Below are positions 24,936-34,003 of a stretch of DNA of 47,050 nt, in pieces. The translations under genes were made by a program, and so were the position numbers. Positions within the stretch are counted from its first letter, which is position 1. Each line of letters starts with the position of its first letter. Source of the DNA: Phycisphaerales bacterium. Its GTDB lineage: Bacteria; Planctomycetota; Phycisphaerae; Phycisphaerales; JAGLTS01. The notes below the pieces were generated by a model that was given only the letters and a program-made list of their open reading frames with translations, was not told where the DNA came from and searched no databases. Location: assembly GCA_023135165.1 (NCBI GenBank), contig JAGLTS010000035.1, positions 1-47,050 of the forward strand, in the 5' to 3' direction.

Positions 24936-25535
24936 ATGGCGCGATACACAGGACCGAAAGTCAGGCTCTCCCGCCGTGTGGGCGTCCCCATCGCGGACAT
25001 CCCCAAGCACACCAGCAAGCGCCAGCTCACGCCGCCCGGCATGCACGGGTATCGGGGCAGACGACTGCGGGACTACGGCATCCGCCTGAATGAAAAGCAA
25101 AAGCTCCGCTACCACTACGGCCTGCTGGAGCGCCAGTTCCGACGCACCATCACCGATGCCGGCCGAATGCGTGGCAATACCGGCGAACTGCTGCTCCAAC
25201 TGCTCGAACGCAGGCTGGACAACGTCCTCCGCCGCACCGGCATGGTGCGGACGATTTGGGCTGCACGCCAGATGGTGGTGCACGGGCATGTGCTCGTCAA
25301 CGGCCGAAAGGTGGATCGGCCCAGCTTCCGGATGCGCGTGGGCGATACGCTCACACTCAAGCCCCGGATTCACAACCTCGCTCGGGAGAACATGGAGTCG
25401 CTCGGCGGGCACGTGACTTCCGACTGGATCGACTTCAACCCGTCGGAGCTGACAGCCCGGGTCGTGGCCTTGCCGATGCCCGATCAGATCCCCTTTGAGG
25501 TCAACACGAATCTCGTCGTCGAGTTCTACCGCTGA
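24936..25535 (+). CDS. rpsD: 30S ribosomal protein S4 (uS4)
   Basis: S4 nucleates 30S assembly on the 5' domain of 16S rRNA and helps maintain decoding accuracy. The 199-residue sequence is typical: MARYTGPKVRLSRR start, KQKLRYHYGLLERQFRR, LLQLLERRLDNVLRRTG, and the S4 RNA-binding domain ARQMVVHGHVLVNGRKVDRPSFRMRVGD. The four-Cys zinc motif of some S4 proteins is absent. It stands outside the usual alpha operon (no rpsK, rpoA or rplQ beside it), with its own promoter upstream and a terminator-like hairpin downstream. Whether autoregulation exists cannot be seen. Confidence 0.98.
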   Translation: MARYTGPKVRLSRRVGVPIADIPKHTSKRQLTPPGMHGYRGRRLRDYGIRLNEKQKLRYHYGLLERQFRRTITDAGRMRGNTGELLLQLLERRLDNVLRRTGMVRTIWAARQMVVHGHVLVNGRKVDRPSFRMRVGDTLTLKPRIHNLARENMESLGGHVTSDWIDFNPSELTARVVALPMPDQIPFEVNTNLVVEFYR

Positions 25536-25602
25536 GCCGGGCCGTGACGCGGTATCCTCCTTATGACCGCAGCGGTATGACCTGAACCCGTCTGAAAGAA
25601 TG

Positions 25603-25631
25603 ACCGGCCGACTCCCTATGAGTCGGCCGGT
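25603..25631 (+). terminator. Strong hairpin after rpsD
   Basis: A perfect 11-bp stem, ACCGGCCGACT / AGTCGGCCGGT, closes a 7-nt loop about 70 bp after the rpsD stop. There is no U-run, as is common for stems in GC-rich genomes. Confidence 0.6.
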
Positions 25632-25710
25632 TGCGTACACTGACCGCCCCGGACCGGCTGCGAACAGCGTGTCGCGCACGTCGGATCACCCTTCAGTCTG
25701 CGAGCAAGCC

Positions 25711-27813
25711 ATGGCGAAAGAGGCGAAACCGAAGAAAAAAGTGGACCAGTACACCGCCAGGGTCGGCCCGCTTGCGTTCATGCGCCGCTACAACAAGCAG
25801 ATCATGGTGGGAGCCGGCGTCTTCCTCATGATTGCTTTCCTTGTTCCCGGGACCTTGCAGAAGCTCGGCAGGAACCCGTCTCGCCGCATCATGTACTACC
25901 TTGGCGACGAAGCTATCCGCGGCAGCTTCCACGGCATGATGAGCCGGAAGCTCCAGTTCATCGAAAGAGCCCGCGGCTCGATCGCCGGTGGCGTTGCGGC
26001 GGCGCCGGAGGGGTCCCAGTCGCAGCAGGTTCTGATCGCGGCCTACCGCGACATCGCTTGGCCGGAGCAAGGGTTCCAGGGCACCGAGGCGATCGGTGGC
26101 GTCGATCACTGGCTCCTGCTCGCCAAGGCGGCGGAGGATGGGGGCTTCATCGGCAGCATCCAGCGCGGGGAGCAGTTCTTCTCGGCTCCGCAGGACGACG
26201 CAGCGCACGAGCAGTTGCAGCGGCTGCACAACCGCATCCTGGCGGGTTCCGGACTCACCGAAGAAGAAGCCGGTCGTGCTTTGGCTGCGTACCGCGGCGT
26301 CCTCGACATGCTTGGCTCCTACGAACATGCCGCCCGCCTGTCGTCAGCCCGTCTCATTAAACACGCAGCGGATCGTGCAGACGCCGCGGTCGTCGATCTC
26401 GTGGTCGTGCCGCCGTCGCACGTTTTGGATGCGATTGCCCAGCCCACCGAGCAGGAGTTGGCTGACCTGTGCTATGAGTACCGCAACGAGCAGCCCGGCT
26501 CCGGGACGTATGGGTTCGGATACCGCCAGCCCGCCGATGTGAAGTACGAGTACCTCGCCATCACTCGCGCTGAGGTCGAAGCGTCCGCCGATGTGGATCG
26601 GTTCGAGGCGCACAAGTACTTCCTTCAGCATCGCGATGAGTTTACGCCGGAGGGCGCCGATCCCGACTCGGTCGAGTACGCGACCGTCCGCGATGACGTC
26701 GTCAGCCTGATACGGTCCCGGCAGGTCGGCACTCGCATCACGGAGATCGAACGCAGCGTGACCGACGAGATCACGCGGACTCGCAAGGGACTCGTGAGCG
26801 AGAACGGATTCTTCATCCTTCCCGATGATTGGAATCAGCTGCGCACCGATTTCGAGACCGTCGCGGGCGAAATCGCTGAGGAGTATGGCATCCCACGCCC
26901 GACGGTTGAACGCCGCGAGGCGGACTGGATGCCGATCGACTCGATCGAGCAATACACCGCGGCGCTGGCGATCGAGGGAAGCTACCTTGTGTTCGGGCGG
27001 GAACGCATGTTCTTCAAGGAGATCCTGGCGAGCCTGCGCGAGGTCGCCCCGGACGAAGACCGTGCATTCCAAGTGGGCGTCGTGATCGGTCCGCTCACAG
27101 ATGCGTTCGGCACGAGCTACTTCCTTCGCGCCACAGCCGCAAGGCCCGAGCGGCCGGCCATGACCGATGTGCCGGAGGACGCCGCGGACTCCGCAGTGGA
27201 ACGGCTTGCGATGTGGCAGGCGCTCGAAGCGCGCGTGCAGGAACAGGTTCGCGTCGATGCCCGCAACCTTCGTGCCTTTGACATACTGACCGCGCAGCTC
27301 GATGTGTGGCGAGAACTGGCGGTGACGGAGGGACTCGATGCCGTCGCGACGCGGGTCGGGACTGATGTGAGAACCAACATCAGCGTGACCCGCCGAGCGT
27401 ATCAAGGCGGCGTGCCGGAGATCCCCGAGGTCGGCCGGGATGACGAGTTCGTTGCAGCGGTCCAAGCGGTCATCGAGCCGCTCGATCCCGAAGCCGATGT
27501 GTCCTCACTGGACAGTGCGCAGCGCATTGTCGTTCGCGCGATTCCCGGTCGGCAGGAAATCGCCATCGCGCTCGTGCAGCGTCGCAGCCCGTTGACGGTC
27601 GACACATACCGGTTCCAGGCGATGTTCGGTTTGGTTGACAGCATCCTTCGTGACGAAGCGGAAACCGGCCCCAAGCCGTTCTCCTTTGATGCCCTCGCGG
27701 CGCGTTACGAGTACCGTCCGGCGCATGCTCGCGCACGTCAGCCTGAGCCTGATGGGGAGGGCGTCGACCAAGCGGGCGCCGACGATGAGGAATCACCCGC
27801 CGCTTCGTCATGA
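25711..27813 (+). CDS. Large membrane-anchored periplasmic protein, PpiD/SurA-like layout
   Basis: ATG 25711 (MAKEAKPKKKVDQ) is chosen because the open frame upstream runs through the rpsD hairpin. The 700-residue product has a Lys-rich start, one transmembrane helix (about 30-50) and a long acidic, mostly helical extracytoplasmic part. The anchor plus helical layout, and segments such as VEASADVDRFEAHKYFLQHRDEFTPEG, recall PpiD/SurA chaperone-foldases. I cannot find a convincing parvulin PPIase core, so the function is not assigned. The C-terminus is low-complexity Glu/Asp/Ala. It converges with the tRNA-binding protein gene; a G-rich segment lies between them. Confidence 0.8.
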   Translation: MAKEAKPKKKVDQYTARVGPLAFMRRYNKQIMVGAGVFLMIAFLVPGTLQKLGRNPSRRIMYYLGDEAIRGSFHGMMSRKLQFIERARGSIAGGVAAAPEGSQSQQVLIAAYRDIAWPEQGFQGTEAIGGVDHWLLLAKAAEDGGFIGSIQRGEQFFSAPQDDAAHEQLQRLHNRILAGSGLTEEEAGRALAAYRGVLDMLGSYEHAARLSSARLIKHAADRADAAVVDLVVVPPSHVLDAIAQPTEQELADLCYEYRNEQPGSGTYGFGYRQPADVKYEYLAITRAEVEASADVDRFEAHKYFLQHRDEFTPEGADPDSVEYATVRDDVVSLIRSRQVGTRITEIERSVTDEITRTRKGLVSENGFFILPDDWNQLRTDFETVAGEIAEEYGIPRPTVERREADWMPIDSIEQYTAALAIEGSYLVFGRERMFFKEILASLREVAPDEDRAFQVGVVIGPLTDAFGTSYFLRATAARPERPAMTDVPEDAADSAVERLAMWQALEARVQEQVRVDARNLRAFDILTAQLDVWRELAVTEGLDAVATRVGTDVRTNISVTRRAYQGGVPEIPEVGRDDEFVAAVQAVIEPLDPEADVSSLDSAQRIVVRAIPGRQEIAIALVQRRSPLTVDTYRFQAMFGLVDSILRDEAETGPKPFSFDALAARYEYRPAHARARQPEPDGEGVDQAGADDEESPAASS

Positions 27814-27844
27814 TGCTCCGCACGTGACACGCAGCGGGAGTAGT

Positions 27845-27889
27845 CCCCCGGCGGAGCCGAGGGCTGGGGGTATGTGGGGGTGCTGGGGG
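27845..27889 (+). terminator. C/G stem and four-G-tract segment between convergent genes
   Basis: CCCCC (27845-27849) can pair with GGGGG (27866-27870). On the plus strand four G-tracts follow within 29 bp (27861-27863, 27866-27870, 27876-27880, 27885-27889), with loops of 2, 5 and 4 nt. That satisfies the G3+N1-7 rule for a G-quadruplex. It sits between two converging stop codons and could help end transcription. Confidence 0.5.
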
Positions 27890-27902
27890 TATGGATGTTT
27901 CG

Positions 27903-28262
27903 TTATGACACCGGTGAGCCGGGTTCGGCGCCACCCATCGGCGTGAGCAGGATGATGCTGCGCTCGTCGTTGTCTGCGCCGGGTGGGCTGCTTGCCGCCA
28001 GGAGCATGCCTCGACTCATCTCGCCTCGGATCTTACGAGGTTCGAGATTCGCGACGATCACGATCGACTTGCCGACGAGATCGGCCGGGTCGTAGTAGGG
28101 GCGGATGCCGGCACACAGTTGCCTCGGTTCGCCGCTGCCGTCGTCAACCTGCATGATGAGCAGCTTGTCCGCGTTGGGGTGGTGCTCCGCAGCGGTGATC
28201 TTCGCGATGCGCAGATCGACCTTGACGAAGTCCTCAAACGAGATCGTTGGTTTGTCAGCCAT
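27903..28262 (-). CDS. Stand-alone tRNA-binding domain protein (MetRS C-terminal/CsaA-like)
   Basis: With ATG 28262 (AGGAG 7 nt upstream) the protein is 119 residues and corresponds to the OB-fold tRNA-binding domain found at the C-terminus of many methionyl-tRNA synthetases, in EMAP-II and in CsaA. The signature FEDFVKVDLRIAKITAAEHHPNADKLL is clear, followed by VGKSIVIVANLEPRKIRGEMSRGM. It could serve as a trans-acting tRNA-binding subunit of MetRS or as a CsaA-like chaperone. No synthetase is adjacent. The upstream neighbour on the same strand is the FIST protein gene. Confidence 0.9.
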   Translation of the reverse strand: MADKPTISFEDFVKVDLRIAKITAAEHHPNADKLLIMQVDDGSGEPRQLCAGIRPYYDPADLVGKSIVIVANLEPRKIRGEMSRGMLLAASSPPGADNDERSIILLTPMGGAEPGSPVS

Positions 28263-28323
28263 TGAAGCGCTCCTGGTCATGCCTCGCTGCATCGTACACG
28301 ACATATGCGACATCCGCGCCGCG

Positions 28324-29583
28324 TTATGTGGCGGGTGCTTCAGCGCGGAAGAGTGCGATCGACGCTGTGTTGCTGTGCAGGAACGACTCATCGCCGATCG
28401 GGCCGATCTCGCCTGCCGCGAAGAAGCCGGTGAGCGGGATGTCGCCGCACGCCTTGGTGATCGCTCGCACATCATGGTCCGGTCGGCGAAACAGCTTCCA
28501 TCCGCGCTGCCTGCACGTGAAGACAAGCCCCGCAGCCGGTGCGTCGTGCATGGCCTGACCATCCAGGAGCAGGCTCAGATCCTCATCCGCCGTCGTCGCG
28601 TCGCGGATGTGAAGCTGCACCGTTTGCCCGACGCGCACGGGCTGGTCAACCGCCAGCATACGAGATTGGCGATCCGCGCCGAGCACCGACCGAATCAGGA
28701 AGTCGCCCCTGCCGAAGCGGGGTTTGTACTCGTTGATGACTCGCCCGAGCAGCAGCCCTTGTTGCAAGAGCAGGCGGTCATCCTCGTCAAGCGCGCGCAT
28801 CGTCTCGTGCACGATGTCGAGCGCGGGTTGGCCTGCCAGCTCGTGGATGAGCGTTCGCTTCGCCTTGGTGACGATCATCGGTTCGCCAATCGCTCGGCAA
28901 CCCTGACTGACGACAAAGCTGAGGTCAAACGCGCCCGAGAGCGTGACGCCGACCGCGCCGTTGGTATACATCCGATCGTCGAGAACGAGTCGGTTCATCC
29001 CCGCCATGTCGCCTGCGGACGCCATACCTCCGATGATCGGCAGGCTGTTCAGGCCGTCGACGAACTCGTGCGCCCGGCTCAGCGCTGGAAGCAGTCGAAC
29101 CATCGGTGTGCTGAAGGGGTCCGACAGGAGCAGCACCGCCTTGCTTGATGCGTTCAACCCGATGGCGGATGCCAGTTCCGCATTCGCGCGGGGCGAGCCT
29201 GCGGCTGACAGGTCTTCGTAGGTGAACGGCGTCAACTCCGCCTGCGGGAGGCGCAGCGCCAGAGCGCTCAGCCCGGGCCTGCCATCCAGTTCCACGGTGC
29301 TGCCCAGGACGCCGCTCGCGAGCGCTCCGACGACAGTGCGTGCACCGGTGCGATCACGAAGTAGCGCCGACGCCTCCGCGAAATGCTCGCGATGCATGGC
29401 GCTCGCGAAGAGCACGAGCAGATCGCAGCCCGGCTGCCCATCAAACCCGGCGAGGATCTGCTCCGCCGCCTCCCAGGCAGCCCGCTTTGTACAGTCGGAT
29501 CGGCTCAGACCAGCCGATGCCGTCGGCTTCGCTTGCGTGCTTCCCGCTCCGGCGTCGTCAGATCGTTGGATCACGTTCCTCAT
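28324..29583 (-). CDS. FIST-domain sensory protein
   Basis: The protein is 419 residues from ATG 29583; ATG 29601 is an alternative, but TACAAT at 29605-29600 looks like a -10 box and would place that codon upstream of the transcript. FIST_N (about residues 35-215: LLVLFASAMHREHF, GALASGVLGSTVELDGR) is followed by FIST_C (about 220-410), which ends in the characteristic PLTGFFAAGEIGPIGDESFLHSNTASIALF. FIST proteins are thought to sense small ligands and often pair with signal-transduction modules. Here it stands alone as a soluble protein, so the ligand and output are unknown. Confidence 0.9.
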   Translation of the reverse strand: MRNVIQRSDDAGAGSTQAKPTASAGLSRSDCTKRAAWEAAEQILAGFDGQPGCDLLVLFASAMHREHFAEASALLRDRTGARTVVGALASGVLGSTVELDGRPGLSALALRLPQAELTPFTYEDLSAAGSPRANAELASAIGLNASSKAVLLLSDPFSTPMVRLLPALSRAHEFVDGLNSLPIIGGMASAGDMAGMNRLVLDDRMYTNGAVGVTLSGAFDLSFVVSQGCRAIGEPMIVTKAKRTLIHELAGQPALDIVHETMRALDEDDRLLLQQGLLLGRVINEYKPRFGRGDFLIRSVLGADRQSRMLAVDQPVRVGQTVQLHIRDATTADEDLSLLLDGQAMHDAPAAGLVFTCRQRGWKLFRRPDHDVRAITKACGDIPLTGFFAAGEIGPIGDESFLHSNTASIALFRAEAPAT

Positions 29584-29599
29584 CCTCTCTTCGCCGTGC

Positions 29600-29605
29600 A
29601 TTGTA
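29600..29605 (-). promoter_or_regulatory. Possible -10 box of the FIST gene
   Basis: TACAAT on the minus strand matches five of six consensus bases and lies 16 bp before ATG 29583. The -35 region is weak. A very short leader (about 10 nt) would result. Confidence 0.35.
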
Positions 29606-29684
29606 GTGGGGTGCTCGCCGCACGCTCGACTGCTGCGGAGTTGCTACGCTTGCCCGTATCGCAGTTGCGTCGAGTCGAGATTCC

Positions 29685-31706
29685 ATGTCCTCAACGGTCG
29701 CTGAAGCTGAATCCGCCGCTCCCATTACTCTCGCTGAGGCGCCAGGCGATCGCGCCGCCGTCGCCTTGCGCAAGGCGGTCGCCGCTCTCATCGCGCTGCA
29801 GCACGACGATGGCTACTGGTGTGCTCGCTTTGAGGGCGACTCGATCCTGACTTCCGAGTACATGCTGATGAAGTTCATCCTCGGGCAGGAGCGGGACGCA
29901 GCGCATCAGGATCGTTTCCGGCGAATCACCAACTACCTGCGCAGCTTGCAGCGCGCCGATGGCAGCTTCGGCCAATACCCGGGCAGTGCGCCTGACATCA
30001 GCGCATCCGTGAAGGCGTACTTCGTGATGAAGCTGATGGGTGACGGCCCGGACGCCTTGCACATGAAGCGCCTGCGCAGCGTGATCCTCGCGCACGGCGG
30101 TGCTGAGCGGTGCAACACGTTCACCGGTTTCTACCTCGCGTGTCTCGGGCAGGTAAGTTGGGATGCCGTGCCGACGATTCCGCCGCAGATCATGTTTCTG
30201 CCGAGCAGGTTCCCGTTTCACCTGACGAAGGTCGCGGCGTGGACGCGCACGATGATCGTGCCGCTTTCGATCGTGACTGCTGTGCGTCCGGTGCGCACGT
30301 TGTCCGAATCGCAGGGCATCGGCGAGCTGTTCGTCGATCCGCGCAATCGTGACAGGCTCACCCGCGCGATGGACCCGCAAGGCTGGACGTGGAACAACGG
30401 ATTCCTCACGCTGGATCGGGCGATCAAGCAGCTCAATGCGCGGGAGTTGATCCCATCCAAGCAAGCCGCGCTCAAGCAGGCTGAGCGGTGGATCATCGAG
30501 CGGTCGGGCGACCTGACCGACGGTCTCGGCGCGATTTTTCCGCCGATGGTGTACCAGCAGATCGCGCTGCACTCGCTCGGCTATGAGCGAGATGATCCCG
30601 TCATGGTGAAGGCGGAGCGCGATCTCGATGCGCTGCTGCTCGATGTGTCCGCCGATGCCTGCGATATTCAGCCGTGTTTCTCGCCTGTGTGGGATACGGG
30701 CATTGCGCTGTATGCGCTGACCGAGGCGGGGCTGACCGTTGAGGATGAAGCGGTCGAGCGCACAACGCACTGGCTGCGGGGTAAGGAGTGCACGCATCGC
30801 GGCGACTGGGCGGCGAACGCACGCTTTGTTGTCGAACCATCCGGCTGGTACTTCGAGTTCAACAACCAGTGGTATCCCGATGTCGATGACACCGCGATGG
30901 TGGCGATGGCGCTGCATCGCAGCGGCGGCATGGAGAACATCGCGGCGGCGCGGCGCGGCGCTGGCTGGCTGCTCGCGCTTCAGAACGACGATGGCGGCTG
31001 GGCTGCGTTCGATCGCACGCAACACCGCGCGTGGATGGAGAAGACGCCGTTCGCCGATCACAACGCGATGCAGGATCCATCGTGCGCGGATATCACCGGG
31101 CGCACGCTCGAATGTCTGCACCATCTTGGATATGCGCCCGATCACAAGGCGGTGCGCCGGGGTGTCGCGTTTCTTCTGCGCAGCCAGGAGCCGGAGGGCT
31201 GCTGGTTCGGCCGATGGGGTGTGAACTACCTGTACGGCACATGGCAAGCGCTGGGCGGACTCGTCCATTCCGGGTTGGACCCTGAGCATGCGACGATCCG
31301 GCAGGCCGGCGCATGGCTGCGGTCCGTGCAGAAGCCCGATGGCAGCTTCGGCGAATCATGCGACACCTATGAAGACGCATCGCTGAAAGGACAGGGCGAA
31401 TCGACCGCATCACAGACCGCATGGGGTGCGATGTCGCTGATGTTCTGCTTCGGGCCGGACCATCCCGATGCCAAGCGCGCCATCGACTGGCTGGTCGAAG
31501 CGCAGCTTGATGATGCATCCGCTGCGCTCAGCCCAGACGGCGACGGCCCGGGAAGCTGGACAGAATCACAGTACACCGGTACGGGCTTCCCCAGGGTGTT
31601 CTACATCCGGTACCACCTGTATCGCTTGTACTTCCCGCTGATGGCCCTGGCGCGGTCGGTGGGAAAAACTCAGGGGTTCGAATCACCGGGCATTGAAGTC
31701 AGTTGA
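29685..31706 (+). CDS. shc: Squalene-hopene cyclase
   Basis: This 673-residue monotopic membrane enzyme cyclises squalene to hopene/hopanol, the hopanoid backbone. The protonating motif DVDDTA is at 399-404. QW-type repeats are frequent, such as LRSLQRADGSFGQY, LLALQNDDGGWAAF and LRSVQKPDGSFGES. The downstream GxWxGRWGVNYLYGTWQAL and late FYIRYHLYRLYFPLMAL are also family features. No other hopanoid genes (hpn, squalene synthase) surround it, so they must lie elsewhere. It converges with the copper ATPase gene with only 7 bp between stop codons. The 532-residue opposite frame is a shadow. Confidence 0.97.
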   Translation: MSSTVAEAESAAPITLAEAPGDRAAVALRKAVAALIALQHDDGYWCARFEGDSILTSEYMLMKFILGQERDAAHQDRFRRITNYLRSLQRADGSFGQYPGSAPDISASVKAYFVMKLMGDGPDALHMKRLRSVILAHGGAERCNTFTGFYLACLGQVSWDAVPTIPPQIMFLPSRFPFHLTKVAAWTRTMIVPLSIVTAVRPVRTLSESQGIGELFVDPRNRDRLTRAMDPQGWTWNNGFLTLDRAIKQLNARELIPSKQAALKQAERWIIERSGDLTDGLGAIFPPMVYQQIALHSLGYERDDPVMVKAERDLDALLLDVSADACDIQPCFSPVWDTGIALYALTEAGLTVEDEAVERTTHWLRGKECTHRGDWAANARFVVEPSGWYFEFNNQWYPDVDDTAMVAMALHRSGGMENIAAARRGAGWLLALQNDDGGWAAFDRTQHRAWMEKTPFADHNAMQDPSCADITGRTLECLHHLGYAPDHKAVRRGVAFLLRSQEPEGCWFGRWGVNYLYGTWQALGGLVHSGLDPEHATIRQAGAWLRSVQKPDGSFGESCDTYEDASLKGQGESTASQTAWGAMSLMFCFGPDHPDAKRAIDWLVEAQLDDASAALSPDGDGPGSWTESQYTGTGFPRVFYIRYHLYRLYFPLMALARSVGKTQGFESPGIEVS

Positions 31707-31713
31707 GAACCGA

Positions 31714-33909
31714 TCAACGACCGTAGCGCCGCCGCAGCAGAAGGCTGTTGGACACGACACTGACGCTGCTGAGCGCCATGGCGGCGGCGGCGAGCATCGG
31801 GTGAATCACACCCACTGCGGCGAGCGGGATGAGCACCGCGTTGTATCCCAGCGCCCAGTACATGTTCTGCTTGATCGTTCGCATCGTCGCACGGCTGAGT
31901 TCAATCGCCTGGGGCACGCCTTCGAGGCGGTTGCGAACCAGGACGATGCCCGCGGCATCAATGGCGACGTCGGCGCCGGCGCCCATCGCGATGCCCAAGT
32001 CACTGGTCGCAAGGGCCGGGGCGTCGTTGATGCCATCGCCTGCCATCGCGACGTGCAGACCGTGCTTCTGAAGGTGCTTGATCGCGTCAGTCTTGCCGTC
32101 GGGGCGGACCTCCGCGATGACCTCGTCGACGTCGATCTCCTTGGCGATGGCTGCCGCGGCTTTCTTGTGGTCGCCGGTGAGCATGACGACATGCAGGCCG
32201 TCCTGCTGCATCCGCCGGATCGCCTCGGCGCTGTCAGGCCTGATCGTGTCGCGCACGGCGATGAGGCCGATCGTCTGATCGCCCAGCGCCACTGCGAGTA
32301 CGGTCTGACCGTCCTGCTGCATCTGGTCGCATGATGCGGTGAGTTGCTCCGACACGACGGCGCCTTGCGACGTGATCCACTCCGGTCGACCGACGCGCAC
32401 GATCTCACCGCCGACGTGCGCCGACGCGCCGTCTCCCGCCGCCGCCTGGAAGTCCGTCGCGTCACCCACGTCGATTGCCCGGTCCGCTGCCGCTACGAGA
32501 ATCGCCTGTGCGATCGGGTGCTCGCTGTGATGTTCAACGGATGCGGCAAGCGAGAGCACGCGATCCTCGTCGAACCCTTCGCCGGCGATACATGCAGTGA
32601 CGGTCGGTTTGCCGAGCGTGATCGTCCCCGTCTTGTCCAAGGCAACGGTGTCGATCAGGCAGGCGGTTTCGAGGGCCTGCGCGTCGCGGATGAGGATGCC
32701 CTGCCGTGCGCCAAGTCCGGTGCCGACCATGATGGCGGTCGGCGTCGCCAATCCAAGCGCGCACGGGCATGCCACGACCATCACAGCCACGCCCGTGATA
32801 ACACCCCTCGCCCAGTTCACGCCGTCGTCGCCGCCAAGCCCGGTCGCAATCCACCACGTGATGACCGTCGCCAGCGCGATGAGCAACACGACGGGCACGA
32901 AGACCGCGCTGACACGATCGGCGAACCGCTGGATCGACGCACGACTCGCCTGCGCCGCCTCCACCATGGCGATGATCTGCGCGAGCACGCTTTCCTTGCC
33001 GACCGTTGTCACGCGGTACCGCAGGCTGCCGTTTGTGTTGATCGTCGCGCCGATCAGCGTGTCGCCGACCCCTTTGTCCACGGGCATCGACTCGCCGGTG
33101 ACGAGCGATTCGTCCACAGCCGACCGACCGGTCAGCACCACGCCGTCGGTGGGTACCTTCTCGCCTGGCCTGATGAGCACGATGTCGCCTTCGGCGACCT
33201 CTTCGATCGGAAGCTCGACCGCTCCGCCGCCTCGCTCGACGCGTGCGGTGCGGGCTGAGAGCTCCATGAGCCGGGCGATCGCGTCGCCGGCTTTGCCCCG
33301 GGCCCGCGCTTCGAGCCACTTGCCCAGGCAGATGAACGTCACGATGAACGCTGCGGATTCGAAGTAGCCGTGGAAGGCGTGCGTGTGGGCGCCGGTGGTG
33401 AACGTGTAATGCACGAGCAGCCCGAGGCTGAACAGGTACGCGACGGTTGACCCGCCTGCGATGAGCGTGTCCATGTTCGCGCGCAGGTGCCGCACACCCT
33501 TCACCGCGCCGCGATAGAACGGCCAAGCCACGAATGTCTGCACAGGCGTCGCCAGCGCCAGTTCGACAAAGCCCCGGCCCGTGAAGTCGCGGGTGACCAT
33601 CAAAATCATCAGCGGCGTCGAGAAAATCAAGCCGATGATGAAGCGATTGCGCCAAGCCTCGGCATCCGCATCCACATCAGGTCGCTCGGCGCGTGATTCG
33701 GCAACATCGAACCCAGCCCAGCGGACGGCTGCAGTGATCGCATGCTCGCTCGGCGGCCCGGCAGCACATTGCACCGTCGCCTGACCCGTTGCGTAGTTCA
33801 CCGTCGCGTCGGTGACGCCCTCGATCGACAGCAGCGATGACCGCACCGCCGCAGCGCACGCGCCGCACGACATGCCTGTAACAATCACTGTGTGCTTGTG
33901 CTCATCCAT
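31714..33909 (-). CDS. copA: Copper-type P1B ATPase
   Basis: With ATG 33909 (MDEHKHTVIV) the protein is 731 residues: one N-terminal heavy-metal-associated domain (GMSCGAC, Cys15 and Cys18), eight expected transmembrane helices, the metal-transport motif CPC in ACPCALGLATPTA, the phosphorylation site DKTGTIT, HSEHPIAQA and the hinge GDGINDAPAL. The CPC motif with the later NAVLIPLA and MALSSVSVVSNSLLL helices fits Cu(I) export. It should pump copper out of the cytoplasm. No CsoR/CueR regulator or copper chaperone gene is nearby. HflX lies upstream on the same strand with a 94-bp gap. Confidence 0.95.
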   Translation of the reverse strand: MDEHKHTVIVTGMSCGACAAAVRSSLLSIEGVTDATVNYATGQATVQCAAGPPSEHAITAAVRWAGFDVAESRAERPDVDADAEAWRNRFIIGLIFSTPLMILMVTRDFTGRGFVELALATPVQTFVAWPFYRGAVKGVRHLRANMDTLIAGGSTVAYLFSLGLLVHYTFTTGAHTHAFHGYFESAAFIVTFICLGKWLEARARGKAGDAIARLMELSARTARVERGGGAVELPIEEVAEGDIVLIRPGEKVPTDGVVLTGRSAVDESLVTGESMPVDKGVGDTLIGATINTNGSLRYRVTTVGKESVLAQIIAMVEAAQASRASIQRFADRVSAVFVPVVLLIALATVITWWIATGLGGDDGVNWARGVITGVAVMVVACPCALGLATPTAIMVGTGLGARQGILIRDAQALETACLIDTVALDKTGTITLGKPTVTACIAGEGFDEDRVLSLAASVEHHSEHPIAQAILVAAADRAIDVGDATDFQAAAGDGASAHVGGEIVRVGRPEWITSQGAVVSEQLTASCDQMQQDGQTVLAVALGDQTIGLIAVRDTIRPDSAEAIRRMQQDGLHVVMLTGDHKKAAAAIAKEIDVDEVIAEVRPDGKTDAIKHLQKHGLHVAMAGDGINDAPALATSDLGIAMGAGADVAIDAAGIVLVRNRLEGVPQAIELSRATMRTIKQNMYWALGYNAVLIPLAAVGVIHPMLAAAAMALSSVSVVSNSLLLRRRYGR

Positions 33910-34003
33910 TGATATGCAAGCATCGTAGGCAGATTCACGGCGCGACGCCGTGTGATGTTGGAATCTCGCCTTGCCGGGCGGACCTGACAAGGACACATAC
34001 GTT

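Noticed and set aside
24315..25679. Minus-strand open frame of 454 codons
   Set aside because: It crosses rpsD and its hairpin antisense and resembles no family.
25600..25710. N-terminal extension of the 25711 gene
   Set aside because: It runs through the perfect 11-bp rpsD hairpin and has no ribosome binding site.
29691..31289. Minus-strand open frame of 532 codons
   Set aside because: It is the antisense shadow of squalene-hopene cyclase, whose motifs are unmistakable.
31672..31690. tRNA T-loop-like GGGGTTCGAATCACC
   Set aside because: It is inside the end of the cyclase gene, the T-stem is mismatched and no acceptor or anticodon arms can be built around it.
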